A stretch of DNA of 46,751 bases from Chromatiales bacterium (GTDB taxonomy: Bacteria > Pseudomonadota > Gammaproteobacteria > Steroidobacterales > BM003), in contig JAOTSW010000003.1 in assembly GCA_029864735.1 (NCBI GenBank), positions 1 through 46,751 on the forward strand, in the 5' to 3' direction. Positions 1 to 10,203 of this stretch are shown piece after piece (positions within the stretch are counted from its first letter, which is position 1; every line of letters begins with the position of its first letter). A program made the translations under genes and the position numbers. The notes beneath the pieces were generated by a model. That model searched no databases and had not been told where the DNA came from. It saw nothing but the letters and a program-made list of their open reading frames with translations.

Positions 1-2033
1 TCGCCTGAAAGCTCAGCCCGGCACCGCGCCGCGTAGTAGCGCAGAAAATCCACCGCTTCACGCCATTCCGATACCGTATCCGGCAGGGACTTGCCCGCCT
101 CACGAATGCACAGCGCCATCAGTTCCGGCATGTGCTCCTGGAACAGGTCTGCAGTCTTTTCCAGAATTTCGGCACGACGAGCCGCCGGTGTCTTGTTCCA
201 GCCCGGCTGGGCAGCGCAGGCTGCGGTAATCGCCTGGTCAACGAGCTCGGGCGTGGCATCCACCACCGAGCCTACCTGGCGTCGACGATCCGACGGATCA
301 TAAATCGCATGAGCCGTGGCTTTGGGCGTGGCGCCATTCACCACCGGTCCGACCTCCCTCTGGGTGGCCAGGGCATTCTGGATGGCCACTGACAGCCTCT
401 GTAACTCTAACGGGTCCGCAAGGTTCAGGCCCGCTGAATTAGCTCTCTGGGGAGCAAACATTTCAGCAGGCAGTCGAATCTGAGGATGGGGTATCTGGTC
501 AAAGGCCTCTACCTGGGCCACCGGGTCCGCCACCAAATCGGCGATGGGAGCGTTTTCGTCAACAATCCGATGCACAAAGGAGGTATTCGCACCGTTCTCC
601 AGTAAGCGCCGCACCAGGTAGGGCAGCAAGTCTTCATGCTTGCCAACCGGCGCGTACACCCTGCACGGAATGTTCAAACGCTCCGCAGGCACTACCTCGT
701 CATAGAGCTCTTCGCCCATGCCATGCAGGCGCTGGAATTCGAACACACGCTCCCCTGCCATGCTCAGTATGCTGGCCACGGTGTGCGCGTTATGAGTAGC
801 GAACTGGGGATAAATCTTGTCCCCCTCCTCCAGCAATACCCGGGCGCAGGCCAGGTAGGCCACATCGGTATTGGGCTTGCGGGTAAACACCGGATAGGAC
901 GCCAGGCCCTGCTCCTGTGAACGCTTGATCTCGGTATCCCAGTAAGCGCCCTTGACCAGGCGCACGCAAATGGTTCGACCGACTTCAGAGCTCAGGCGGC
1001 ACAACCAGCGCACCACTTCCAGGGAGCGTTTCTGGTAGGCCTGCACGGCAAGTCCGAAGCCGTTCCAGTCGGCCAGTTCCGGATCACGGTAAACCCGCTC
1101 GATCACTTCCAGGGACAACTGAAGACGATCTGCTTCCTCGGCATCCACGGTCAGGGCAATGCCGGCATCCCGGGCCTGTAGCGCCAAGTCCTTCAGACGC
1201 GGCGACAACTCTTCCAGCACCCGTCCGCGCTGGGCAAGCTCGTAGCGCGGAAACAGGGCCGAGAGCTTCACCGAAATACTGGGCAGGGCCTCAATAGAGG
1301 CGGACTTGTCAATCATTCCCCCAAGGGTGGTGATGGCGTCCGAGTATGCCTGCAGATAACGCCGGGCGTCCGCCGAGGTCAGGGCAGCCTCCCCGAGCAT
1401 GTCAAAAGAGTAACGAAATATCCGGTTGTCCTCTTTCTGGGAGCGCTTCATGGCCTCGGTGATATTGCGGCCCATGACAAACTGGTGCCCCATGATCTTC
1501 ATCGCCTGTCGCAATGATGCCCGCACCACCGGCTCGCCCATGCGAGACATGAGCCGGGAGAGGAAATTTGCCGGGTTTTCCATGGCCACTTCTTCGGGCC
1601 GGACGAGTTTCCCGGTAAGCATCAGCCCCCAGGTCGAGGCGTTCACGAACATGGAGTCGCTGGTACCCACGTGCTCCTGCCAGTTGCCGGTAGAGAGCTT
1701 GTCGGCAATCAGCTTGTCCGCTGTCTCGGCATCCGGTACCCGCAACAGGGCCTCGGCCAGGCACATTAGCACCACGCCTTCCTGGGAGGACAGGTCATAC
1801 TTCTTCAGGAAAGCATCCAAACCGCCCTTGCGCTTGCGATTGTTGCGCACCGCAGATACCAGGGCGGCCGCTGTCTCCTGGACCTGCTGCGACTGAGCTT
1901 CGGGCAGGCGTGCGATTTCCAGCAGCCTTCTCATGCACAGTGTTTCATCCTCCAGGTATTTTTCCTGGATCGGAAGCTGGCTGTCAGCTTGTAAGGGCGT
2001 GGATGAGGAAAAAATAATTTCTCCGGCGTCCAC
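1..2033 (-). CDS. putA: Bifunctional proline dehydrogenase / delta-1-pyrroline-5-carboxylate dehydrogenase PutA, 3' truncated by window edge; start codon uncertain
   Basis: Reverse-strand translation, absent from the ORF track because it runs off the window, is continuous: ...MRRLLEIARLPEAQSQQ...MGHQFVMGRNITEAMKRS...SVKLSALFPRYE...LTVDAEEADRLQLSLEV...CVRLVKGAYWDTEIK...YPQFATHNAHT...FEFQRLHGMGEELY...CRVYAPVGKHEDLLPYLVRRLLENGANTSFVHR. The last motifs are diagnostic for the PutA PRODH domain. The ALDH domain begins before the window edge. Confidence 0.95.
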   Translation of the reverse strand, partial: MDAGEIIFSSSTPLQADSQLPIQEKYLEDETLCMRRLLEIARLPEAQSQQVQETAAALVSAVRNNRKRKGGLDAFLKKYDLSSQEGVVLMCLAEALLRVPDAETADKLIADKLSTGNWQEHVGTSDSMFVNASTWGLMLTGKLVRPEEVAMENPANFLSRLMSRMGEPVVRASLRQAMKIMGHQFVMGRNITEAMKRSQKEDNRIFRYSFDMLGEAALTSADARRYLQAYSDAITTLGGMIDKSASIEALPSISVKLSALFPRYELAQRGRVLEELSPRLKDLALQARDAGIALTVDAEEADRLQLSLEVIERVYRDPELADWNGFGLAVQAYQKRSLEVVRWLCRLSSEVGRTICVRLVKGAYWDTEIKRSQEQGLASYPVFTRKPNTDVAYLACARVLLEEGDKIYPQFATHNAHTVASILSMAGERVFEFQRLHGMGEELYDEVVPAERLNIPCRVYAPVGKHEDLLPYLVRRLLENGANTSFVHRIVDENAPIADLVADPVAQVEAFDQIPHPQIRLPAEMFAPQRANSAGLNLADPLELQRLSVAIQNALATQREVGPVVNGATPKATAHAIYDPSDRRRQVGSVVDATPELVDQAITAACAAQPGWNKTPAARRAEILEKTADLFQEHMPELMALCIREAGKSLPDTVSEWREAVDFLRYYAARCRAELSG

Positions 2034-2183
2034 CGAAGCGATTTGCGTAGGATGCACTGGGCAGATCTCCAGAACCGTTTGAATTCGCTGGCCGGCGGAA
2101 AAGCATCGGATACAGCGTAAAATTATTGGGAGGACGCAAATCTTGATAGCAAATCAGCCCAAATACAAGCCGAAACATGCTCC

Positions 2184-2609
2184 TCAGGAACTATTCTTGC
2201 AGCGCTCTAGCCAGCGCCGGTAATCACCCAGAATCCTGGCGTGATCAAAGGCCAACGGGGGCAACGCATCCAGGCTGTAAATGCCAACCGCCCTTGCATC
2301 GTCGGCGGCCACGGGCTGTCCCGCCGCCGCACCGGTAAACACCACGCTCACCGTATGTCCCCGGGAATCCCGTTGCGGATCAGAATAAACCCCAAGCATG
2401 GGGCCCAGCACGATATCCAGGCCGGTTTCCTCCCGCGCCTCTCGCACCGCCGCCTGCTCCACGGTTTCTCCCAGGTCCACAAATCCACCCGGTAACGCCC
2501 ATCCCAGTGGCTCGTAACGGCGCTCAATCAGGACAATGGGGGCCCCGGGACGATCCCGCATGGCAATAATTGCATCCACGGTCAATGCCGGGGTCTGTGG
2601 GCGGGACAT
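2184..2609 (-). CDS. NUDIX hydrolase (ADP-ribose pyrophosphatase-like)
   Basis: Canonical Nudix box GGFVDLGETVEQAAVREAREETGL; 141 aa. Confidence 0.92.
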   Translation of the reverse strand: MSRPQTPALTVDAIIAMRDRPGAPIVLIERRYEPLGWALPGGFVDLGETVEQAAVREAREETGLDIVLGPMLGVYSDPQRDSRGHTVSVVFTGAAAGQPVAADDARAVGIYSLDALPPLAFDHARILGDYRRWLERCKNSS

Positions 2610-2611
2610 GG

Positions 2612-2989
2612 CTATCGGCCTCTCAACTGGTTGAGTTGGCGACGGGATCGTTTGTCCGGTCGAACTTCGGGCTTGGGCTCAGACAAACGGTCCAGTTGCC
2701 TTTGCTCCCTGCTCGCCTCTCTCCGGGCGATGCTCTGCTCGGTTTCCTCATAAAAAGTGGCCGCCTCGGTGGCAGGCCCACGCCTTCGGGGCATACCCAG
2801 CACCCGGATTTCCCTGGTATCGGGCTGACTTCCCACCCTTAGCAGGTCACCTTCCTGCAGCGTCCGCGCCGGTTTGACCCGTTGTTCGTTCACATGAACC
2901 AGCCCCCCACCCACGGCTTTCGCGGCCAGGGACCGGGTTTTATAGAATCGGGTGGCCCACAGCCACTTGTCTACGCGTAAACCTTCCAT
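2612..2989 (-). CDS. hslR: S4-domain RNA-binding heat-shock protein Hsp15
   Basis: N-terminal S4 motif LRVDKWLWATRFYKTRSLAAKAVGGGLVHVNEQRVKPAR and basic C-terminus; 125 aa. Confidence 0.92.
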   Translation of the reverse strand: MEGLRVDKWLWATRFYKTRSLAAKAVGGGLVHVNEQRVKPARTLQEGDLLRVGSQPDTREIRVLGMPRRRGPATEAATFYEETEQSIARREASREQRQLDRLSEPKPEVRPDKRSRRQLNQLRGR

Positions 2990-3089
2990 CTGCTTGGGTA
3001 TTCCGACCGCAGCTAGCCCAATTCAGTCTACCCCAGCCAGTCACAGGGCGCAGCTATCTCGAAGGCCTACGAAATCGCTTATCTGCTGC

Positions 3090-3095
3090 TATAAT
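3090..3095 (+). promoter_or_regulatory. Candidate sigma70 -10 element upstream of kbl-tdh
   Basis: Perfect TATAAT 32 nt before the kbl ATG in the divergent hslR/kbl intergenic region; no good -35 box seen. Confidence 0.4.
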
Positions 3096-3126
3096 CAGCC
3101 TCCTTTGCCAACGAAGATAAAGAAAA

Positions 3127-4314
3127 ATGGATGCGGAATTTCTGAACAACCTGAAGCAGGAACTGCAGACCCTGCGCGAGACTGGACTGTTCAAGCCAGA
3201 ACGGGTGATCACCACGGCTCAACAGGCAGTCATTGGCGTGCAAAATGGCCAGCAAGTCATTAATTTCTGCGCCAACAACTACCTGGGCCTGGCAAACCAC
3301 CCCGCCCTGATCCAGGCCGCTCACGAGGCGCTGGACAAATATGGCTACGGCATGGCCTCGGTGCGCTTCATCTGCGGCACCCAGACCGTTCACAAGGAAC
3401 TGGAAGAGCGCATTTCCCAGTTCCTGGGAACCGAAGACACCATCCTGTATCCCTCGGCCTTTGACGCCAACGGCGGTTTGTTCGAAACCATCCTGACCGA
3501 GCAGGATGCCGTGATCAGCGATGCCCTGAACCACGCGAGCATTATCGACGGTATCCGCCTGTCCAAGGCCCAGCGCTTGCGCTACGCCAACAACGACATG
3601 GCAGACCTGGAAAGCAAGCTAGTCGAAGCACGCGGCGCCAGGGCGAAACTGATCGCAACTGATGGCGTATTTTCCATGGACGGCACCATTGCCAGCCTGG
3701 ACCAGATTTGTGACCTTGCCGACAAGCACGGTGCGATGGTGATGGTGGACGATTGTCACGCCACCGGCTTCATGGGCGCCAACGGACGCGGTTCCCACGA
3801 GTACCGTGACGTGGTGGGCCGAATAGACGTATTGACCGGCACCCTGGGCAAGGCCCTGGGCGGCGCCTCAGGCGGCTATGCCAGCGGCAGGAAAGAAATC
3901 GTCGACTGGCTGCGCCAGCGTTCCCGCCCCTACCTGTTCTCGAACACCGTCGCACCGGTGATTGCCGCCACGTCCATCAAGGTACTGGATTTACTCCAGT
4001 CCAGTGACGACCTGCGAACCCGCTTGCACGAAAACAGCCGCTATTTCCGCAAGGGTATGGAAGAGGCAGGCTTTACCCTGGTTCCCGGTGAGCACCCCAT
4101 CATCCCGGTAATGCTGGGTGACGCAAAGCTGGCCAGCGCCATGGCTGAACAACTGCTGGAACACGGCATTTACGTCATTGGATTTTCATTCCCCGTCGTG
4201 CCCCAGGGCAAGGCCAGGATTCGTACCCAGATGTCCGCCGGTCATACCCGCGAGCACCTGGACAAGGCCATCGCTGCGTTCACCCTCGTGGGCAAGAATC
4301 TCGGCGTCATCTAG
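3127..4314 (+). CDS. kbl: Glycine C-acetyltransferase (2-amino-3-ketobutyrate CoA ligase)
   Basis: 395 aa; [54 protein letters not shown]; immediately upstream of tdh. Confidence 0.97.
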   Translation: MDAEFLNNLKQELQTLRETGLFKPERVITTAQQAVIGVQNGQQVINFCANNYLGLANHPALIQAAHEALDKYGYGMASVRFICGTQTVHKELEERISQFLGTEDTILYPSAFDANGGLFETILTEQDAVISDALNHASIIDGIRLSKAQRLRYANNDMADLESKLVEARGARAKLIATDGVFSMDGTIASLDQICDLADKHGAMVMVDDCHATGFMGANGRGSHEYRDVVGRIDVLTGTLGKALGGASGGYASGRKEIVDWLRQRSRPYLFSNTVAPVIAATSIKVLDLLQSSDDLRTRLHENSRYFRKGMEEAGFTLVPGEHPIIPVMLGDAKLASAMAEQLLEHGIYVIGFSFPVVPQGKARIRTQMSAGHTREHLDKAIAAFTLVGKNLGVI

Positions 4315-4337
4315 AACACCCATCAGGAAGAGACATT

Positions 4338-5366
4338 GTGAAAGCACTGGTGAAAAAACATGCCGAGCCCGGAATCTGGATGGACGATGTGAGCAAGCCC
4401 CCCGTGGGCCACAACGACATTCTCATCAAGATCAAAAAAACCGCTATTTGCGGCACCGACATCCACATTTACAACTGGGATGAATGGGCCAGAAAAACCA
4501 TTCCGGTACCCATGACGGTTGGCCACGAATTCGTGGGCGAAGTCGTGGAGATAGGTAGCGAAGTCAGGGGCTTCGAGCCTGGCGACCGGGTATCCGGGGA
4601 GGGACACATCACCTGTGGATTCTGCCGCAACTGCCGTGCTGGAAAGCGGCACCTTTGCCGCAATACCACTGGTGTTGGCGTAAACCGCTCGGGCTGTTTC
4701 GCTGAATACCTGAGCATTCCCGCTTTCAACGCTTTCAAGCTCTCCGATGCGATCAGTGATGACATCGCCTCAATCCTGGACCCGCTGGGCAACGCCACAC
4801 ACACGGCCTTGTCCTTCGACCTGGTGGGTGAGGATGTGCTGATTACCGGAGCAGGCCCGATCGGAATCATGGCCGTGGCTATCGCACGCTTCGTGGGCGC
4901 CCGTCACGTGGTCATCACCGATGTAAATGATTTCCGCCTGGACCTGGCTAAAAAAATGGGCGCCACCGCCACCGTCAACGCCACGCGGGACAATCTGCAA
5001 CAAGTGATGCAGGAACTGGGCATGCAGGAGGGCTTCGACGTGGGTATGGAAATGTCCGGTAACCCGCAGGCTCTTCGGGACCTGCTGGCGGCCATGCATC
5101 ACGGTGGCAAGGTGGCGCTGCTGGGGATTCCTCCCGGCGACACCTCCATCGACTGGAACCAGGTAATTTTCAAGGGCCTGGTGCTAAAAGGCGTCTATGG
5201 TCGTGAAATGTTCGAGACCTGGTACAAGATGTCCAGCATGATTCAAAGCGGGCTGGACGTCTCACCCATCATTACCCATCACTTCGGTATTGATGAATTC
5301 CAGAAGGGCTTCGATATCATGAATTCTGGCCAGTCCGGCAAAGTAATTCTGAACTGGGCTGCCTAG
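4338..5366 (+). CDS. tdh: L-threonine 3-dehydrogenase (zinc-dependent MDR family)
   Basis: 342 aa, GTG start; [47 protein letters not shown]; pairs with kbl. Confidence 0.97.
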   Translation: MKALVKKHAEPGIWMDDVSKPPVGHNDILIKIKKTAICGTDIHIYNWDEWARKTIPVPMTVGHEFVGEVVEIGSEVRGFEPGDRVSGEGHITCGFCRNCRAGKRHLCRNTTGVGVNRSGCFAEYLSIPAFNAFKLSDAISDDIASILDPLGNATHTALSFDLVGEDVLITGAGPIGIMAVAIARFVGARHVVITDVNDFRLDLAKKMGATATVNATRDNLQQVMQELGMQEGFDVGMEMSGNPQALRDLLAAMHHGGKVALLGIPPGDTSIDWNQVIFKGLVLKGVYGREMFETWYKMSSMIQSGLDVSPIITHHFGIDEFQKGFDIMNSGQSGKVILNWAA

Positions 5367-5373
5367 GCAGCCC
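5356..5373. terminator. Perfect palindrome at the tdh/sppA convergent junction; probable terminator hairpin
   Basis: GGGCTGCC-TA-GGCAGCCC; the tdh stop TAG occupies 5364-5366 and the sppA stop is at 5380. Flanking T-tracts are weak. Confidence 0.6.
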
Positions 5374-5379
5374 GTTCGT

Positions 5380-7227
5380 TTATTGATCTCCGCAGAAGCA
5401 GTGCATATACACGCCGCGGGGGTCATTGAATTGCGACAGTGATTGCAGTTCATGCTTGAGCTTGTCTAGCACACCCTCGACGCTAAACGCCGACCAGGCG
5501 GCTGAGCGTTGTTGCGCCCGCCCCAGAAAGCCTGCATCCCGGAGCATGCTGATCAGCAATTTATCTGTGGGATCCAGTTCCTGCTCGATGTAGCGAACCC
5601 TGTAGTCACCCAACTCGGCCAGAGAGGCGGCGGACTCTACAGCCTCTTGCAGCCCACCCAGTTTATCAACCAGGCCCAGCTCGTGGGCCCTGGCCCCTAT
5701 CCAGACCCTTCCCTCGCCAACGCGGTCGACTTCACTGACCTCCATTTCCCTGGCTTCGGCAACCTTGGTAATGAAGTCCTCATAGCCACTGTCCACGATA
5801 GCCTGGATAATCGCCTTCACATCATCAGACAGGGGACGGTCTATACGGAAATTACCGCTTAGAGGAGCTGTTCCCACGCCGTCAACGTTCAGTCCGAGCC
5901 TTGCCAGCGCACGCGGGACCGACGGGAACATCGCGATGACGCCTATGGATCCGGTAATGGTGTTGGGGCTGGCCCAGATCTCATCCGCCGACATGGATAT
6001 CCAGTAGCCACCCGAGGCAGCAACGCTGCCCATGGAAACCACCAGCGGCTTGCCCGTCTCTTGCAAACGCAGGAGTTCTTCCCTGATAAACTCCGAAGCC
6101 AGGGCGCTTCCGCCACCGCTATCCACGCGTAACACTACGGCCTTGACCTTCTCGTCCTCGGCTGCGCGGCGAATCAATCGCGATGTGGAATCAGATCCGA
6201 TAGTGCCTGGAGGCTGCTCGCCACCAACGATGCTGCCACTGGCGACAATGACCGCGACCTGGTCTTTGCCGTGACCAACCTTCTCTGTGCCATTCAACGC
6301 GTCCAGGTAATCAAGGAAGTGAATTTGTTTGAAGCTTTCGTCTTCATCATTGACGCCGACAATCTCTTTCATGTGATCGGAAAACTCGATGCGGGACATC
6401 AGCCCATCTACGATCTTGCCCTCGAGCGCCACCTTGGCAGTGTCTCCCTTGACCGCGGTAAGTCTCGGAACATAGTCGTTCACGTAACCATCAAGTTCTT
6501 CCATGCTGATACCGCGTGCTTCGACCACACCCTGGCGGTAGGACCCCCAAAGACTGTCCAGCCATTCCTTGCTGGATGCCCGGTCTTCATCTGACATGTC
6601 ATTGCGCATGAAAGGCTCGGCAAAGGACTTGTAGGCGCCTGCACGGAAAACATTCCAGTCGATAGAGAGCTTGTCCAGGGCGTCCTTGTAGAACATCCGG
6701 TAACGCGCATAGCCATCAAGAATCACCATTCCCATGGGATGCAAATAGACGTCGTCCGCATGGGCCGCAAGGTAGTAGCTCTCCTTGCCGTAGGCGCTCG
6801 CCATGGCCACGACCGGCTTACCGCTGGTCTTGAACTCGTCTATAACCTGTCCCAATTCCTGCAACTTGGACAATCCGGCTCCGCCCATACCATCCAGGTC
6901 CAGAACCATCGCTTCAATTCGGGAATCGTCCTTGGCGCGCTTTATCGCCGTCACCAGGTCACGCATCTGGGTCTGCACTGAGGCGCCTCCCGTGGCCTCC
7001 TCCAGCGCCCGGTCCAGCGGATCACCTTCTATCTGCTCCACCAGGGCCCCGGCAGGCGCAAGGACCAGGGCCACCCCATCCGGCACCTGGTATACCTTGG
7101 GTGCCAGGCCGGCCAGCAGGATCAGGAAAAAGGCTGACAGAAGCAGCAGATGCATTATTTTCCTGGCCCCGTCCAGGGTATTCCAGAAAACCATAAAGAC
7201 CTTGGCGAAAATTGATTTTCTACGCAT
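5380..7227 (-). CDS. sppA: Signal peptide peptidase SppA, 67 kDa type (S49); ORF could extend to 7254 with a TTG start
   Basis: N-terminal TM; FRAGAYKSFAEPFMRNDMS (catalytic Lys region) and VVSMGSVAASGGYWISM (catalytic Ser region). Confidence 0.95.
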   Translation of the reverse strand: MRRKSIFAKVFMVFWNTLDGARKIMHLLLLSAFFLILLAGLAPKVYQVPDGVALVLAPAGALVEQIEGDPLDRALEEATGGASVQTQMRDLVTAIKRAKDDSRIEAMVLDLDGMGGAGLSKLQELGQVIDEFKTSGKPVVAMASAYGKESYYLAAHADDVYLHPMGMVILDGYARYRMFYKDALDKLSIDWNVFRAGAYKSFAEPFMRNDMSDEDRASSKEWLDSLWGSYRQGVVEARGISMEELDGYVNDYVPRLTAVKGDTAKVALEGKIVDGLMSRIEFSDHMKEIVGVNDEDESFKQIHFLDYLDALNGTEKVGHGKDQVAVIVASGSIVGGEQPPGTIGSDSTSRLIRRAAEDEKVKAVVLRVDSGGGSALASEFIREELLRLQETGKPLVVSMGSVAASGGYWISMSADEIWASPNTITGSIGVIAMFPSVPRALARLGLNVDGVGTAPLSGNFRIDRPLSDDVKAIIQAIVDSGYEDFITKVAEAREMEVSEVDRVGEGRVWIGARAHELGLVDKLGGLQEAVESAASLAELGDYRVRYIEQELDPTDKLLISMLRDAGFLGRAQQRSAAWSAFSVEGVLDKLKHELQSLSQFNDPRGVYMHCFCGDQ

Positions 7228-7286
7228 AGTTTCTATCATCCATAAAATCAGCAAGGCCCAATCGTGCAGGCCCGTTTACCTCCAAC

Positions 7287-8387
7287 TTACTCTGCCGTGT
7301 AACTAATACGCCAGATTCTGCCCGCCTGGTCATCGCTGACGAGCATGGAGCCATCCTTCAGAACAAGTAAGTCCACCGGCCTGCCGCTGACGGCGCCGTC
7401 TTTTAGCCAGCCTTCAATAAAAGGTTGATAGCCCACGGGCTGACCGTTTTGCATACGCACCATACTCACCCGGTAGCCACTTTTCTCGCTGCGATTCCAC
7501 GACCCGTGCTCTGCGATAAAGGCCTGCATGCGATATTCCTCGGGGAACATATTGCCGGTATAAAACTTTACGCCCAGCGGGGCGACATGGGCGCCCAGGG
7601 CCTGTGCCGGCGGTGTGTAATTACTGCAATCATGGCCCTCGCCGAAATCCGGATCACTGATGCCGTTACCGTGGCAGTAAGGGAAACCAAAGTGCATGTC
7701 CGGACCGGTTACATGGTTAAGCTCACAGGGCGGCATGTCATCACCCATCCAGTCACGACCGTTATCGGTGAACCACAAGTCTCCGCTTTGGGGGTGCCAG
7801 GTAAAACCCAATGTATTACGCACACCCCGGGCAACAATCTCCCGATCGCTGCCGTCAGGATTCATACGCATTATGACCGCATAGCCTTTTTCATCGCACA
7901 CGTTACATGGCGCGCCAATGGATACATACAGTTTGCCATCCGGACCAAAGGCGATGTATCGCCAGCCATGATGTCTGTCACTGGGGAAATCATTCGCCAC
8001 CATCACCGGCTCGGGAGGCGACGCCAGGGAGTCTTCAATACCGGGATAGCGCATCACCTGGCTTACCGCCGCAACATAGAGATTGCCGTCACGAAATGCC
8101 ACGCCATTAGGCAAATTTAGTCCGCGGGCAATTTCCACTACCGTTCGCGTGTCGCTACCCACACCCGTGACCGCGTAAACCTTGCCCTCATTCTTGCTCG
8201 CAACGAACAAAATCCCCTTGTCGCCCATCACCATAGAACGGGCGTTGGGAATGTTCTCCACGTAGACCTCTGCCAAAAAGCCACTGGGCACAATCAATTC
8301 AGGAACCCGAGCCGCCGTGTCGCCACATGCACTGAAAAACAGCATGAACAGCCCAACAACAAAGAATTTTCCCATAAAGTTTGTCAT
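7287..8387 (-). CDS. PQQ-dependent sugar (glucose/sorbosone) dehydrogenase-like lipoprotein
   Basis: Lipobox-like LFFSACG; GWRYIAFGPDGKLYVSIGAPCNVC, RNTLGFTWHPQSGDLWFTDNGRDWMGDDMPPCELN, AFIAEHGSWNRSEKSGYRV, beta-propeller-type repeats. Confidence 0.85.
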   Translation of the reverse strand: MTNFMGKFFVVGLFMLFFSACGDTAARVPELIVPSGFLAEVYVENIPNARSMVMGDKGILFVASKNEGKVYAVTGVGSDTRTVVEIARGLNLPNGVAFRDGNLYVAAVSQVMRYPGIEDSLASPPEPVMVANDFPSDRHHGWRYIAFGPDGKLYVSIGAPCNVCDEKGYAVIMRMNPDGSDREIVARGVRNTLGFTWHPQSGDLWFTDNGRDWMGDDMPPCELNHVTGPDMHFGFPYCHGNGISDPDFGEGHDCSNYTPPAQALGAHVAPLGVKFYTGNMFPEEYRMQAFIAEHGSWNRSEKSGYRVSMVRMQNGQPVGYQPFIEGWLKDGAVSGRPVDLLVLKDGSMLVSDDQAGRIWRISYTAE

Positions 8388-8428
8388 CTACGATCACCGG
8401 ATTAATCTGCCAAGAATCAGGCCATGCC

Positions 8429-9688
8429 TTAATCTCGCAGGAAATACAGGGTCAACTCTGGCCAGAAAGCGATAATAACCACGGACACCGCCAGAATCAG
8501 CAGGAACGGCAAGGTGGCCATGTAAATACTGGTAATGGATTTCTCGAACCTGAAACTCGCAATAAACAGGTTCAGCCCAACTGGCGGCGTCAGGTATCCA
8601 AGCTGCATGGCAGCCAGGAAAACGATGCCCAGGTGAACCGGGTTCATACCAAAGCCCTGGGCCACCGGAAGAATCAACGGCACCACCAGCACGATGGCAG
8701 AGAAAATATCCAGGATGGCACCCAGCACCAGCAGGAAAATCAGCAGCGCCACCATGAATCCGAAACGGGTATCGACCAGCGCCTCGACCATGGCAAACAA
8801 CTTGTCCGGCACTCCGGAATCAATCATGTAGTTGGTCGAGGCCAGGGAGACCGCGAGAATAATCAGGATCCCGCCTACGAGGACCATGGACTCCTGCATG
8901 ATCCTCGGCAACTGCCTCAGGGAAACCTCCCGCATGATCAATACATCAATGATCAGAACATACAAGGCTGTGACCGCGGCCGCCTCGGATACGGCGAAGA
9001 CACCACCGTAGATGCCACCCAGAACCACCACCGGCAGGGGCAGTTCCCACTTGGCCTCCCACAGGGAATCGCGTACCTCGGTCCAGGAAAACTTGCCTGG
9101 CTCGGCCCGGTTGTGACGGTTCACCCAGAAACTGTAGGCGGCCAGCATCACCACCATGAGAGTGCCCGGCAATATGCCCCCTAGAAACAAGCTGTCGATC
9201 GACACTTCGGCGACCACGCCATAAAGAATCAGGGGCAAGGACGGCGCGAACAGCAGACCGAGGCTACCAGCGGAAGTGACCAGCCCCAGGTTAAACGACT
9301 CCTTGTAGCCCGCCTCTTTAAGGGCCGGATACAGCAGAGCACCCAGCGCAATGATCGTCACGCCAGAGGCACCGGTGAATGCGGTAAACAACGCGCAGGC
9401 CGCCAGGGAGATCATGGCCAGACCGCCGGGAAGCCAGCCAAGCAACGCGTTGGAAATGCGTACCAGGCGCCGCGGGGCACCGCTTTCGCTGATCAGGTAA
9501 CCAGCAAAGGTGAATAACGGAATAGCCAACAGGATCGGGACTTCTGCAAGGCCGAAAATCTCTATACCCATGACCGACAAGTCCACATCGGCATTGGCGA
9601 AGCCCCACATGGCGCTGGCGGCTATCACCGCGAACAACGGCGCTCCCAGCAGCGCCAGCAAGACCAGTAGCAGGCTGACGACAATCAT
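8429..9688 (-). CDS. TRAP transporter large permease (DctM-like)
   Basis: Start reassigned from 9808 to 9688 (MIVVSLLLVLLALLGAPLFAVI). Multi-TM with AIPLFTFAGYLIS and GYLTPPVGLNLFIAS motifs; ATG overlaps the DctQ stop. Confidence 0.93.
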   Translation of the reverse strand: MIVVSLLLVLLALLGAPLFAVIAASAMWGFANADVDLSVMGIEIFGLAEVPILLAIPLFTFAGYLISESGAPRRLVRISNALLGWLPGGLAMISLAACALFTAFTGASGVTIIALGALLYPALKEAGYKESFNLGLVTSAGSLGLLFAPSLPLILYGVVAEVSIDSLFLGGILPGTLMVVMLAAYSFWVNRHNRAEPGKFSWTEVRDSLWEAKWELPLPVVVLGGIYGGVFAVSEAAAVTALYVLIIDVLIMREVSLRQLPRIMQESMVLVGGILIILAVSLASTNYMIDSGVPDKLFAMVEALVDTRFGFMVALLIFLLVLGAILDIFSAIVLVVPLILPVAQGFGMNPVHLGIVFLAAMQLGYLTPPVGLNLFIASFRFEKSITSIYMATLPFLLILAVSVVIIAFWPELTLYFLRD

Positions 9689-10200
9689 GCTCTCGCCCCT
9701 TCCCCACGAATCACTCTGGATGCGCTGCCCAATCCGAACACCAGGTAGCGATAAGCGATCAGGGCAAAGCCCAGGGGGATGACCGACTGGAATATCCAGG
9801 CAGGCCAATCACCCATCAACAGGTCTTCGTAAATCCGGGAATCATTCACAAAGCGATAGGAATGCCAGGCGATCAGGCCAGACACGCCCGCGGTAAAAAA
9901 CTGCACGAGGGTCATGGCGAGACTGTTCCAGCGACCCGGGAGGAATCGTGACAACACATCAATGGCAATCTGGCGATTTTGCCGGCTGGCAGCGACCGCA
10001 CCAAACATTGCCGTCCACAGCAACAAGATACGTAACACCTCGTCTGCCCAGACGAAGCCGCTATCAAAGAAATTGCGCAGAATAATTTGCGAGGACGCAA
10101 GCAAGATCATGCTGGTAAGCAATAGCACCAACATGCTGTTTTCAACCAGTCGCCCAAGGCGATCCAGTCGGGCGATGATACCTGACTGTTGCTCAGCCAC
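9685..10200 (-). CDS. TRAP transporter small permease (DctQ-like)
   Basis: 171 aa with 4 predicted TMs; FVWADEVLRILLLWTAMFGAVAASRQNRQIAIDVLSRFLP. Confidence 0.9.
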   Translation of the reverse strand: MAEQQSGIIARLDRLGRLVENSMLVLLLTSMILLASSQIILRNFFDSGFVWADEVLRILLLWTAMFGAVAASRQNRQIAIDVLSRFLPGRWNSLAMTLVQFFTAGVSGLIAWHSYRFVNDSRIYEDLLMGDWPAWIFQSVIPLGFALIAYRYLVFGLGSASRVIRGEGARA

Positions 10201-10203
10201 CGC

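Noticed and set aside
1984-2178. 64-aa ORF upstream of putA
   Set aside because: Out of frame with the PutA N-terminal extension and overlapping it; no homology motif
7425-8120. 231-aa + strand ORF antisense to the sugar dehydrogenase
   Set aside because: Antisense shadow ORF; the minus strand carries the real gene
8381-9184. 267-aa Q/H-rich + strand ORF antisense to dctM
   Set aside because: Low-complexity antisense translation of hydrophobic TM codons (Leu/Val codons read backwards give Gln/Asn/His)
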